Shown here: piece by piece, positions 1 to 8,714 of the stretch
Position numbering within the stretch: the stretch's first letter is position 1
How the letters are laid out: each line of letters opens with the position of its first letter
DNA from: Ignavibacteriales bacterium
GTDB taxonomy: Bacteria; Bacteroidota; Ignavibacteria; Ignavibacteriales; Melioribacteraceae
Length of the DNA stretch: 64,000 nucleotides
Direction of reading: 5' to 3'
Assembly: GCA_020061355.1 (NCBI GenBank)
Contig: JAGUYK010000044.1
Location: forward strand, 1 to 64,000
Position numbers and translations under genes: made by a program
Notes under the pieces: model-generated
What the model was told of the DNA's origin: nothing
Database searches by the model: none
The model's input: only the letters and a program-made list of their open reading frames with translations

Positions 1-1
1 A

Positions 2-319
2 ATTGTTTTAACAATGGGTATGGCAGTAGATGCAAACGTTCTTATTTATGAACGAATTAGAGAAGAATTAGCAACAGGAAAAACTGTAAAAGCATCTGTT
101 GAAAGCGGGTTTAAACAATCATTTTCGGCTATCTTCGATTCTAACATTACAACATTCTTTACCGGTATTATTCTATATCAATTCGGAAGCGGTCCGGTTC
201 AAGGATTTGCATTAACTCTTATGATCGGTATTGCTGCGAGTTTATTTAGTGCATTAGTTCTTGTAAGAGTAATGTTCGATTTTATGATAGTAAAAGGTTT
301 AAAAATTCAAGTCGGTTAA
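2..319 (+). CDS. secD: SecD, protein translocase subunit (C-terminal end only)
   Basis: This is the last 105 codons of SecD. The frame is open to the window edge, so the start lies outside. SecD and SecF form the proton-driven RND-type accessory complex that pulls exported proteins out of the SecYEG channel. The fragment starts with the conserved membrane motif GMAVDANVLIYERIREE, which is typical of the fourth transmembrane segment of SecD. Two further hydrophobic helices follow (around FTGIILYQFGSG and FALTLMIGIAASLFSALVLV). The ATG at 14 is internal and not the real start. secF follows after 20 bases, so the two are co-transcribed as separate genes rather than fused. Identification is secure; only the length is unknown. 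Confidence 0.95.
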   Translation: MVLTMGMAVDANVLIYERIREELATGKTVKASVESGFKQSFSAIFDSNITTFFTGIILYQFGSGPVQGFALTLMIGIAASLFSALVLVRVMFDFMIVKGLKIQVG

Positions 320-339
320 TTTTAGGAGATATTGAATAA

Positions 340-1479
340 ATGCGATTATTCGAGAATTTAAATATTGACTTCATGAGTAAAAGAGGTCTATTCTACGCAG
401 TCTCTGCCGTTATTATCATTCTTGGTGCATTGAGCATAGTATTTAGAGGACTACAATTTGGAATAGATTTTAAGGGAGGATCAGAAATTGCACTACAATT
501 TTCCAACCCGATTGATATCGGCGAAATAAGAAATCAAGTAGATAAAATTGGTCTGGGCAATGTTGAGGTAAAAACATTTGGTGGTTCAACCGGAATTCTG
601 TTGCGAACCGAGTTACAGGAAATTCCACAGAATGTTTTGCCGGAAGTTAAAACAAAAATTAATTCAATAATTTCAAATACTTATCCCGGTATTCAGAAAG
701 AAATTATAGATTCAACATTTAACTCTGTTACATATTCATTCCCCGACCCTACATCGGCAGAAGTTCTCTCTAACAGAATAAATCAAGCGGGATTTCAAAC
801 AAGTAATGTTTCTGAAGAACCAACTAATACAGCAATTATCGTTCGTCTTGGCATTTCCGATTGGATTAAAGAAAATTTAACTGAAAAATTTTCGGACAAT
901 CCTTTCACGGTGCTAAAAGAAGAAAAAGTCGGACCTAAAATCGGGCAGGAATTGAAACGGGATGCCGTTGTTGCTGTATTCCTTTCCCTCCTTGTTATTC
1001 TTATATACCTTGGATTCCGGTTCAAATTCATTTTTGCACTCGGGGCAGTTGCAGCACTATTCCATGACGTGCTTATAACATTGGGACTTTTTTCCATTAT
1101 GTATGGTGTGTTACCGGGACTTAATCTGGAAATCACTACGAGCATTGTTGCAGCATTCCTTACTCTTGTTGGTTACTCCATTAACGATACAGTAGTTGTT
1201 TTTGATAGAGTGAGAGAAAACTTAAAGATTCATAAAACTCTCCCACTTGAAGAGACAATGAACCGATCGATAAATAAAACAATGAGCCGAACCATTATTA
1301 CCGGGGTGACTACATTACTTACAACGCTTGTATTAATGATCTTTGGCGGTGAGGTTCTAAGAGGATTCGCGTTTACACTGTTTATCGGTATTATAGTTGG
1401 AACATATTCATCTATATTTGTAGCAAGTGCTTTTGTGCTTGAAGTAGCATCACGGGCAAATAAAAAAGTACAATTTTAA
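340..1479 (+). CDS. secF: SecF, protein translocase subunit
   Basis: This is the partner of SecD in the inner-membrane complex that completes Sec-dependent export. The 379-residue protein has a first membrane helix at about 17-36, then the SecF hallmark DFKGG at 43-47 opening the periplasmic domain. Five membrane helices fill the C-terminal half and include the signature NDTVVVFDRVREN. It is longer than the E. coli protein (about 323 residues), mainly in the periplasmic part. The ATG at 340 is preceded by TTAGGAGAT at a good distance. It is the last gene of the operon; a hairpin terminator follows before a convergent gene. Confidence 0.97.
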   Translation: MRLFENLNIDFMSKRGLFYAVSAVIIILGALSIVFRGLQFGIDFKGGSEIALQFSNPIDIGEIRNQVDKIGLGNVEVKTFGGSTGILLRTELQEIPQNVLPEVKTKINSIISNTYPGIQKEIIDSTFNSVTYSFPDPTSAEVLSNRINQAGFQTSNVSEEPTNTAIIVRLGISDWIKENLTEKFSDNPFTVLKEEKVGPKIGQELKRDAVVAVFLSLLVILIYLGFRFKFIFALGAVAALFHDVLITLGLFSIMYGVLPGLNLEITTSIVAAFLTLVGYSINDTVVVFDRVRENLKIHKTLPLEETMNRSINKTMSRTIITGVTTLLTTLVLMIFGGEVLRGFAFTLFIGIIVGTYSSIFVASAFVLEVASRANKKVQF

Positions 1480-1492
1480 GATTTAGAATAGC

Positions 1493-1522
1493 AAAAAAAA
1501 CCGGCTAAATGCCGGTTTTTTT
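1493..1522. terminator. Bidirectional Rho-independent terminator
   Basis: A run of eight A, the stem CCGGC, the loop TAAAT, the stem GCCGG and a run of seven T form a symmetrical hairpin. It can end transcripts from both sides. It lies between secF (plus strand) and the convergent SpoIIE-type phosphatase gene (minus strand), exactly where a shared terminator is expected. Confidence 0.85.
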
Positions 1523-1561
1523 ATTTTGAAGCAAAATATAGCATCAAAGAATTTAAACTGA

Positions 1562-4126
1562 TTAAAATATTTTAAGAATTACAAAAGTTATATCGTCATA
1601 TTGATGAGTTTTAGTTCGGAACGATTCCAAATTAGAAATCAATTTTTTACCTATCTCCGTACATTCGAGTTTTTTGTTTTCAGTAAGAAAATGCTTCAAA
1701 TTATCTATTCCATATAACTCGTTTTCACTATTCATCAGTTCTGTTATTCCATCAGAAAAGAGGAACAATAAATCACCCGGATTGATTTCTATTTTTATCT
1801 CCTCCAAAGTTGAAGAAAAGAGTTCTCCGCCATTTAGTCCAATCCCGACACCACCAGGTTGATATAACTCGAATATATCATCATTTATTTTGAGTAAAGG
1901 AGTGTGACCGGCTCTTGAAATTATAATCGTTTTTTTATCAAGGTCGATTAACGCCAATGAGATTGTGATAAACCAATTCTTTTCGATATCAGGATAAATC
2001 ATTTTATTTATTTCAACAAGAATCTCTTTGGGTGTTCTTTCCTCTGTACAGTATAACCTTATCATTGTTTGGAGTTTCGACATATAAATAGAAGCGCTCA
2101 ATCCCTTCCCGGAGACATCACCAATCACCACAAACAATTTACTGTCGCTTATCTTGATAATATCATAATAATCCCCGCCCACTTGCATTGCCGAAATCAT
2201 TGACCCGTAAAGATCCAAACCGGGCATTTGAGGAAAAGATTTTGGAAGTAAGCTTTCCTGTATCTTTCTTGCATTTTCAAGATCCCTTTCAATCTTGTGC
2301 TTTTCAAGTTCCGACTCGTATAACCTGGCGCTTTCAATCGAAATGGCAGTTTGACTAGCGGCAGCAATTAATAATTCCATATCCTTAGCAGTAAATTGAG
2401 AGCCGGAATATTTTAGGCCGAACAACAATAATCCAATAACTTTCGATTTAATTATTAATGGAATAACTGTGTAAATTTCTTCATCCAGCAGAACAGAAAA
2501 CCTTCCTTCTGCTAAATGTTTAAAATCCTGGCGTTCGATTACCGCCTTTTTACCTAATGATATTGCATACAAAAAATATTTTTCGATAGCAGAGTTTTCA
2601 TCATAAATTTTAAGCTGTGAATTACCCAAACCCTGGTGACGTACAAGTGAATAGATTTTTTCTGTCCCATTATTGTTAAGCATTATTCCGAAAAAATGAA
2701 GATGTAAAGATTTAACAAACAATTGTTCCGTTGTATTAAGAATATTATCAATACCAACAATAACTGAAATGTCATTACTGAACTTTAACAGGTTTTTTTG
2801 AAAAGCGAACTGCTCCGGATAGAATTTCTCCGTCAATAATTCCTGAAACCTGTCTTTAGTAGACTGAAAAACGACAGCAAATAATACAAAAATAACACCG
2901 GCAATAATCCCCTGATATTCATCGCTAAATGCTGCACCAACCTTCTGCCCGACAAAATAAATTATCAGGAAATAAATACCCGCTAATGAGGCTGTTGCAG
3001 TACCGTAGATAATCGTATTCCTAACAATTTCACTTACATCCATTAGTGAGTATCGGAATATTGAATATCCAAACGCTATCGGAAGAAGTGCGATTAATAT
3101 AATTGGCGTAAAATAGGCAGGATTATTAAAAATCAATCCGCCAATAGAAGGTGCCAGAAAATTAGTATATAATAGGGCTAATACTCCAACCAAGTAGGCA
3201 ATTAGAATTAAGAAAATCGGGATGCGCTCTTGTTTTGTCTTTAGTTTCAAGTATCCGATTAATAAAAGAACAAATCCCAAAAGAAAACCGAAACCATTAA
3301 AAATTCCGGTATATAAATTAAGGGATAAATAAACAGAATCGATTCTTTTTATATACACTAAGAATATTTTTATCGCTAGAACAATAATAGAAATCAGCAA
3401 GGGGAATAAATAAATTTTGCGCTGAAACCATGGTTTGGATACATATGAAAAATCTTTTGGAAAAATCGAAAAAAACTTAAAAAGCATAAATGGAAGAAAT
3501 ATACTTGCAAATTGTGAGACATTATCAATTAAAATCGGGAAGAATGCACTTCTAAATAGTGGGTTGTCGACCACAAAACCTCTATACAACATACTGGATG
3601 AAGAAATAAAAACCAGCATCAAACCGATTCTATAGAATAGAGTCTGTGATCTTCCGTTTGGCTTAACAATTATTACTATAAATCCTACAATAAGCCAAAG
3701 AGAGGAAAGAAGAAAAAAAGCCAAACCCGGGATGTTGATTAGCTTCTTTACTAGTACAGGGGTATCAAATACCAGGTCGCCACGTTGAATAGTATAAGTT
3801 GCATAATCTCCTTTTTGAACTTTATCTAAGATTTGTGTCGCAATAAAATTATTTATAGCTCGTTTTCCATCTATAGCCAAAAGTAGATCCCCATCGCGGA
3901 TCCCGGCCTGCCATGTAACCCCACCTTCTTTTACTTGCTCGATTATAATACGGATAGAATCTTTGCGTTCAAATTTTTGAGTCCACAAACACTCATCATT
4001 AGATTGGGCAGTTACACTATATATAAAAATAAAATTAATGACACTTATACTAACAAATAGAATTGTCGTCGCAATTATTAATTTTAATTTGTGTTTGATT
4101 AAAGATTTTTTGATTGCTGTTAACAT
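1562..4126 (-). CDS. PDZ/multi-TM/GAF/SpoIIE-type PP2C phosphatase
   Basis: Predicted membrane-bound serine phosphatase of the RsbU/SpoIIE class, which dephosphorylates STAS anti-anti-sigma proteins. With the start used here it has 854 residues. In order: an N-terminal membrane helix (about 15-38), a PDZ-like domain (about 50-115, around EGGVTWQAGIRDGDLLLAIDG), roughly nine hydrophobic helices, a GAF domain, a short coiled linker (KIERDLENARKIQESLLP) and a C-terminal PP2C domain. The PP2C domain keeps GGDYYD (650-655), DVSGKG (about 670-675), FSDG and the final YDD metal-binding aspartates. The start is taken at the ATG at 4126, which overlaps the upstream stop as TGATG behind AAAGGTGAAG. A longer TTG start at 4150 is less likely. 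The combination suggests sensing at the membrane or periplasm coupled to partner-switching output. The signal is unknown. Confidence 0.85.
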   Translation of the reverse strand: MLTAIKKSLIKHKLKLIIATTILFVSISVINFIFIYSVTAQSNDECLWTQKFERKDSIRIIIEQVKEGGVTWQAGIRDGDLLLAIDGKRAINNFIATQILDKVQKGDYATYTIQRGDLVFDTPVLVKKLINIPGLAFFLLSSLWLIVGFIVIIVKPNGRSQTLFYRIGLMLVFISSSSMLYRGFVVDNPLFRSAFFPILIDNVSQFASIFLPFMLFKFFSIFPKDFSYVSKPWFQRKIYLFPLLISIIVLAIKIFLVYIKRIDSVYLSLNLYTGIFNGFGFLLGFVLLLIGYLKLKTKQERIPIFLILIAYLVGVLALLYTNFLAPSIGGLIFNNPAYFTPIILIALLPIAFGYSIFRYSLMDVSEIVRNTIIYGTATASLAGIYFLIIYFVGQKVGAAFSDEYQGIIAGVIFVLFAVVFQSTKDRFQELLTEKFYPEQFAFQKNLLKFSNDISVIVGIDNILNTTEQLFVKSLHLHFFGIMLNNNGTEKIYSLVRHQGLGNSQLKIYDENSAIEKYFLYAISLGKKAVIERQDFKHLAEGRFSVLLDEEIYTVIPLIIKSKVIGLLLFGLKYSGSQFTAKDMELLIAAASQTAISIESARLYESELEKHKIERDLENARKIQESLLPKSFPQMPGLDLYGSMISAMQVGGDYYDIIKISDSKLFVVIGDVSGKGLSASIYMSKLQTMIRLYCTEERTPKEILVEINKMIYPDIEKNWFITISLALIDLDKKTIIISRAGHTPLLKINDDIFELYQPGGVGIGLNGGELFSSTLEEIKIEINPGDLLFLFSDGITELMNSENELYGIDNLKHFLTENKKLECTEIGKKLISNLESFRTKTHQYDDITFVILKIF

Positions 4127-5805
4127 CACTTCACCTTTAAAACCAGACAAGTTATATCGTCACTTTGCTCAGCTCCTAAAGTAAATTCTTCTACCCTAGC
4201 TTTGATTTTGTTTAATATTTGTTCCGACGTTTCATTATAGATTTGCAATACAATCCTTTCAAGTTTATCATCCGTAAATTCTTCACCGTTTTTATTCATT
4301 GCCTCTGTAATACCATCAGTAAACAGTACTACTGCATCACCCGATTCTAATTGAACCGTTTCGGACACATAAGGAATAGTTGTTGGTAAAACGCCCAAAA
4401 TCATTCCGCCCTTTTTAAATTTATTAATCTTACCCTTTGAGACGTGCAATGGCGGATTATGTCCCGCATTTACATAGGTAAATTTCTTCTCTGAGTTGTG
4501 TAAAATACCCCAGAAAAACGTAATAAAACTTCCCATAGTTGTGTTTTCGGCAACAAGATCATTCATTAAATTGGTTGCTTCAGATAATGTAAGTTTCTGT
4601 TTGCAAATAGATTTTAGAAATGCCTGAAGATTAGCCATTAATAGAGCCGCTGGAACACCCTTACCGGAAACATCAGCAACTGCAATAAGAAGATTATCAT
4701 CATCCAGTTTAACTACATCATAATAATCCCCGCCTACCATTTTTGCAGATGCATTGTAAGCTGCAATCTCAAGATTGGAAAGCTCCGGTATTTTGTTAGG
4801 CAATAAATTCTTCTGAATATTACGAGCTGTTTCTAAATCCTTTTCTAATCTCTGTTTTTCCAGAGTTTCATTAAACAGACGCGCGTTCTCAATTGAAATT
4901 ATTGCAAGACTGCCCACCGAGGATACAAATTCGATATCGGATTTTGAATAAGTTAAATCATTTTTTCTTCTACCAAGGATAATTAATCCCTTAGTTAGAT
5001 TTTTAATCTGCATCGGTACAATTAGATCAACACCCAAATCAGCAAAAGGTTTTAAATCACCCAACATATCATTACGCTGGATAGGTTTTATGAACTTACC
5101 GGCATGACAGTCTTTTAGTGCATTGCCCAAATGTAGCTCATCAAACCTGTTTTCAAGAAAAGAAAAGGAATTTTCTGTGCAAATCACTATGGTGTATTTA
5201 GAAACTAGCATCTGCCCTATCAAAGAGTAGACTAATAATTTCGAAATATTATCACTATTCAGTATTCCGCTAAATTCTTTACTTAAATCGAATAATGAGC
5301 TTAATTGATTTACTTTGCCGTCTAGATCCCGGTTGACCTTTTTGAGTTTCTCAACAATAAGTGAGTTCTCAATCGCTGTTGCCCCAACATTTAAAATTGT
5401 TTTAAGGAATTCAATATCTTCGTTATCATATTGTTTATTTGTTAAACGCGAACCAAGCAGCAAAATACCATTTATTCCCTCAGAAGAGGATATAAGTTGA
5501 AATACAGGAAATTTATTTTTATCAATATATTTTTTTAAGTCCTCATTCGTATCGAATTCATTAAGTTTTACCATCGGAAATTCATCGACAACAGATTTCA
5601 GAATCCCTTTGGAAGATATTAATTCTAATATACCTTCTTCATTAAAAAGTGCAATCAATCCTTTAGATGTATGAAACTTACCGAAACAGGTTAATAAAAT
5701 ATTGTTCAGAGCAAAGTTCAGATCGAGACTGGAATTTACTAAGTTGCTGAAATCAACAAGTGCCGAGAAATTTCTTAAGGCAGCATTATGGTCGGTTGTT
5801 TGCAT
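4126..5805 (-). CDS. GAF-GAF-SpoIIE-type PP2C phosphatase (RsbU-like)
   Basis: Soluble serine phosphatase of 559 residues with no membrane helix. Two GAF-like sensor domains (about 15-160 and 170-320) are followed by a coiled linker (KQRLEKDLETARNIQKNLLP) and a PP2C domain. That domain has GGDYYD (358-363), DVSGKG (378-383), FTDG (about 495-498) and SDD (548-550), so all the usual metal ligands are kept. Predicted role: it removes phosphate from a STAS-domain anti-sigma antagonist, most simply the one encoded at 6242-6601. The gene sits 2 bases after the RsbW-like kinase gene and overlaps the next phosphatase gene at TGATG, so the module is translationally coupled. Confidence 0.88.
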   Translation of the reverse strand: MQTTDHNAALRNFSALVDFSNLVNSSLDLNFALNNILLTCFGKFHTSKGLIALFNEEGILELISSKGILKSVVDEFPMVKLNEFDTNEDLKKYIDKNKFPVFQLISSSEGINGILLLGSRLTNKQYDNEDIEFLKTILNVGATAIENSLIVEKLKKVNRDLDGKVNQLSSLFDLSKEFSGILNSDNISKLLVYSLIGQMLVSKYTIVICTENSFSFLENRFDELHLGNALKDCHAGKFIKPIQRNDMLGDLKPFADLGVDLIVPMQIKNLTKGLIILGRRKNDLTYSKSDIEFVSSVGSLAIISIENARLFNETLEKQRLEKDLETARNIQKNLLPNKIPELSNLEIAAYNASAKMVGGDYYDVVKLDDDNLLIAVADVSGKGVPAALLMANLQAFLKSICKQKLTLSEATNLMNDLVAENTTMGSFITFFWGILHNSEKKFTYVNAGHNPPLHVSKGKINKFKKGGMILGVLPTTIPYVSETVQLESGDAVVLFTDGITEAMNKNGEEFTDDKLERIVLQIYNETSEQILNKIKARVEEFTLGAEQSDDITCLVLKVK

Positions 5806-5807
5806 CC

Positions 5808-6245
5808 CTATTGGGTAAGATATTTTACTAAAATGACCTGGTTTTTATTTCCAGTAATCGTAGAATACTTAACATCATCCATTAACTTTTTCATTAGAAA
5901 TATTCCCAATCCACCGATTTTCTTTTTTTTATAATATTCAACAATGTTTGGTTCGGGAACAGTATTAGGATTAAAATGAATACCTTCGTCAATAATGGAA
6001 ATAGAGAATATTGTGCTATCAAACTTTATTGATATAACGATTTTACCTTCAGGGGAATATTTATAAGCGTGTTTAATTATATTAGTGCAAGCCTCATCTA
6101 CTGCTAAAATAATCTTGCCGACAGTTTCTTCTGGAAATCCGCTTTCTTCAGCCGCTTTCCTTGTAAACTCCCTTACCTGAGCAAGATTATCGGTTGAACT
6201 TTTTACGATAAGCTCTTTTTCTATTTTTTTATTGGGATAAATCAA
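5808..6245 (-). CDS. RsbW-like anti-sigma factor / serine kinase
   Basis: A 145-residue HATPase of the RsbW/SpoIIAB class. Such proteins bind and inhibit a sigma factor or other target and phosphorylate STAS antagonists. Visible ATP-site motifs are the N-box DEACTNIIKHAY (E51, N55), the DxG box DEG (86-88) and the glycine-rich lid GGLGIFLM (about 111-118). The start is a TTG at 6245 that overlaps the TGA stop of the upstream STAS gene (TTGA). The STAS, kinase and phosphatase order is the classical partner-switching arrangement. No SigB/SigF-type sigma gene is beside it, so the target is unknown; the ECF sigma factor at 10.0-10.6 kb is a less orthodox candidate. Confidence 0.88.
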   Translation of the reverse strand: MIYPNKKIEKELIVKSSTDNLAQVREFTRKAAEESGFPEETVGKIILAVDEACTNIIKHAYKYSPEGKIVISIKFDSTIFSISIIDEGIHFNPNTVPEPNIVEYYKKKKIGGLGIFLMKKLMDDVKYSTITGNKNQVILVKYLTQ

Positions 6246-6601
6246 GACAGACCTAGTTCGTTAAATTTTTGAACAGCCTCATTTTCATCTTTATAAAACT
6301 CGTACAGAATAGGAAAACCGAGAAGATCAAAAATGTTGTAAACGCTTTCTTTCATATTGGAGAATTTTATATCCCCTTTGTTTTCCCGCATCGTTTCCAC
6401 ATATGCCATGAAAACCCCTAAACCCGCGCTGCTGATGTACTTCAGATCGTTAAAGTTAACTACAACCCTGTAGTTCTTTCCATCAAGCAGTTTGTTAAAT
6501 ACATTTTCGAGTTCAGGTGCGGTATGAGCATCCAGATACCCATTTACATCAATTACACTTACGGAACCGACACCCCGTAAGTTGACATTGAAATCCGCCA
6601 T
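6242..6601 (-). CDS. STAS-domain anti-sigma factor antagonist
   Basis: A 119-residue single-domain STAS protein of the SpoIIAA/RsbV family. The phosphorylation loop reads LKYISSAGLGVFM, with the candidate target serine at 57 or 58. In this family the unphosphorylated form captures the RsbW-like kinase and frees its target. It is the first gene of the coupled STAS-kinase-phosphatase-phosphatase set. A good ribosome site (GGGAG) lies before the ATG at 6601. It lies 18 bases downstream of the membrane phosphatase gene, so it probably belongs to the same transcript. Confidence 0.9.
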   Translation of the reverse strand: MADFNVNLRGVGSVSVIDVNGYLDAHTAPELENVFNKLLDGKNYRVVVNFNDLKYISSAGLGVFMAYVETMRENKGDIKFSNMKESVYNIFDLLGFPILYEFYKDENEAVQKFNELGLS

Positions 6602-6619
6602 TAAACACTCCCATTGTTT

Positions 6620-8677
6620 TTAATTCTTTTTGGTCCACTTAATTAAGACTAAGGTAATATCGTCATGCTGAGAATGATCTTTAGAGAACAAAGTAAGATC
6701 GTGCATTAAAACACTTGTAATTTCGTCCAGACTTTTGTCCTTGTTCTGAAGAATTATATTTTCAAATCTTTCATATCCAAAATCTTCATTTTGTGCGTTC
6801 TTTGCTTCCGGAATTCCATCAGAATAAAACGCAACAATATCATCATTCTTTAATACAATTTGCATTTCTTTTAACGTATTTGCAAATCCAATTGAGTAGT
6901 CTAAACCAATTCCAATTCCCGGTGGTTGAATTCTCTCTAACTCATTACCACTACATAATAATACTGGTGTATGACCGGCTCTCGCAAAGTTTAATATTCC
7001 GGTTTCCTTATTAAGAATTCCATAAATCACTGTTACAAAACTTTTTTTATCAAGGCTATTTTTAAGAATATCATTCACTTTAATTAATAATTCACGGGGG
7101 TTTGAAATAAGTTTGGATAGTGATTCAAAAATTCCCTTTACCTCTGCCATAATAAACGACGCAGAAATTCCTTTGCCTGAAACATCTGCAACTATAAATC
7201 CTATCTTGTTATCATCCAGCTGGAAGAAATCATAATAATCACCACCAACTTCAAAAGCTGGGACAAAAAGTGCTGCAACTTGAAATTCTTTAGCATATGG
7301 TACGTGATCAGGCAAAATTTTCTTTTGAATATCACGAGCTACATCAAGTTCTTTCTCAAGCCGTTCTTTTTCAATTGATTCAGCAATGAGTTTGGCGTTC
7401 TCCAATGCTACTGCGGCATAATCAGCAAATGCCTGAAGCGATTTTTTTTCATCCTCGTCGAAATTAACATCTTTATATCGGGCAGTAATTAAGAATCCGT
7501 TTATGTTTCCATGCACTTTTAAGGGTGCTATTGCAATGGATTTAAACTCTTTCATCTCGTTTTTTAATTCAACACTAACCGAATCAAAATAAATTGTCTG
7601 AACCCGCTGAAGTTCAACTTCTTCGGTATCAAGAAGGATTTTAGTCAAATTATCTGCTTCAACATAGGAAATGTTATTAACCGAATTTAATTGATATTCG
7701 TTCTCTTTTTTGGTTACCAGCCACGAGCTGTGTGAATTACACACTTTGTTAGTTGTTGAAGTAATTGAGTCTGCCAATTCCTTAAAATCAAAAACCTGAG
7801 TGATAAGTTTTGTAAGATCCATTAATGAAGAGGCTTCTTCGGCTTTTCTATCAAATGCTTCTGCCGTAGGTAAATGAAAAAGAGTTGTAAAAAATATGAC
7901 TCCAAAGTAGATCACTCCGTAAATCATTGTTAAACTAAAAATAGTATAGAGACCGGGAGAAAATGAAACAATAATCTGTCTGATTGTATTTGTCTCACTA
8001 AGCAGAAGCCCAAAATTAAATGCGAAAAGGAGAGATAAAATAGTAGAAATTATAAGTAAATAGAGTTTCTGCTTCTTCACAAGAAATGCAATCCATGAAA
8101 CGCGGAGAGAGTTTAAACTTATAAGCACAATCGAAACGACATAGAATGCTTCATAAGGGTAATCAAAATTCTTATCGATTTTAAAAAGGAGATTTGAAAA
8201 AAAAGTAAATGCAAAAAAGACCTGCATTGTATTAAAATATATTCGGGGATCTTTCTTCTGACGTAGAAAAAATAACTCTCTAAATGATGCAAATATGTAA
8301 ATGAGAGTAGCTATAAAAACAAAAATCAAGATTATTGAAAATAAAGAATTGAATATATTTAGTCTTGCACCCTCTTCCGTAAACGAACCGAATAATGAAT
8401 TGGAAATAGATATAATTGCGAAGATAAGAGCGGCAAGTATCCCAGCATTAAGAACAAGTGTTAACGGCGAATCTATCTTAGTACTTAAGAATGGTTGAAC
8501 GTATGAGAATACAAAAAAAAGCACAAGAAAAACTAAAACTTCATTAATTAGTGAAAGCAAAAGTGAATCATGTTCAGGAAAAACCAGATTAAATAAGAAC
8601 AAAAGGATTGAAACAATTATTGCATTTTCCAATCCTTTAGCACGCGTCGTATTTCTAATATTATTTTTATAGCTCAT
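6620..8677 (-). CDS. Multi-TM/GAF/SpoIIE-type PP2C phosphatase
   Basis: A 685-residue membrane phosphatase and the third SpoIIE-type enzyme in this island. About eight hydrophobic helices occupy residues 20-270. A GAF domain follows (about 285-430), then a coiled linker with the family pattern EKERLEKELDVARDIQKKILP, then PP2C with GGDYYD (478-483), DVSGKG (498-503), YSDG (about 618-621) and HDD (671-673). All catalytic aspartates are present. It lacks the PDZ domain of the paralogue at 1562-4126. It lies immediately upstream of the STAS gene and is probably the sensor phosphatase acting on it. The input signal cannot be deduced. Confidence 0.86.
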   Translation of the reverse strand: MSYKNNIRNTTRAKGLENAIIVSILLFLFNLVFPEHDSLLLSLINEVLVFLVLFFVFSYVQPFLSTKIDSPLTLVLNAGILAALIFAIISISNSLFGSFTEEGARLNIFNSLFSIILIFVFIATLIYIFASFRELFFLRQKKDPRIYFNTMQVFFAFTFFSNLLFKIDKNFDYPYEAFYVVSIVLISLNSLRVSWIAFLVKKQKLYLLIISTILSLLFAFNFGLLLSETNTIRQIIVSFSPGLYTIFSLTMIYGVIYFGVIFFTTLFHLPTAEAFDRKAEEASSLMDLTKLITQVFDFKELADSITSTTNKVCNSHSSWLVTKKENEYQLNSVNNISYVEADNLTKILLDTEEVELQRVQTIYFDSVSVELKNEMKEFKSIAIAPLKVHGNINGFLITARYKDVNFDEDEKKSLQAFADYAAVALENAKLIAESIEKERLEKELDVARDIQKKILPDHVPYAKEFQVAALFVPAFEVGGDYYDFFQLDDNKIGFIVADVSGKGISASFIMAEVKGIFESLSKLISNPRELLIKVNDILKNSLDKKSFVTVIYGILNKETGILNFARAGHTPVLLCSGNELERIQPPGIGIGLDYSIGFANTLKEMQIVLKNDDIVAFYSDGIPEAKNAQNEDFGYERFENIILQNKDKSLDEITSVLMHDLTLFSKDHSQHDDITLVLIKWTKKN

Positions 8678-8714
8678 GTAAAATGAATTTATTAAACATC
8701 TGCTCGTTAAGTAT

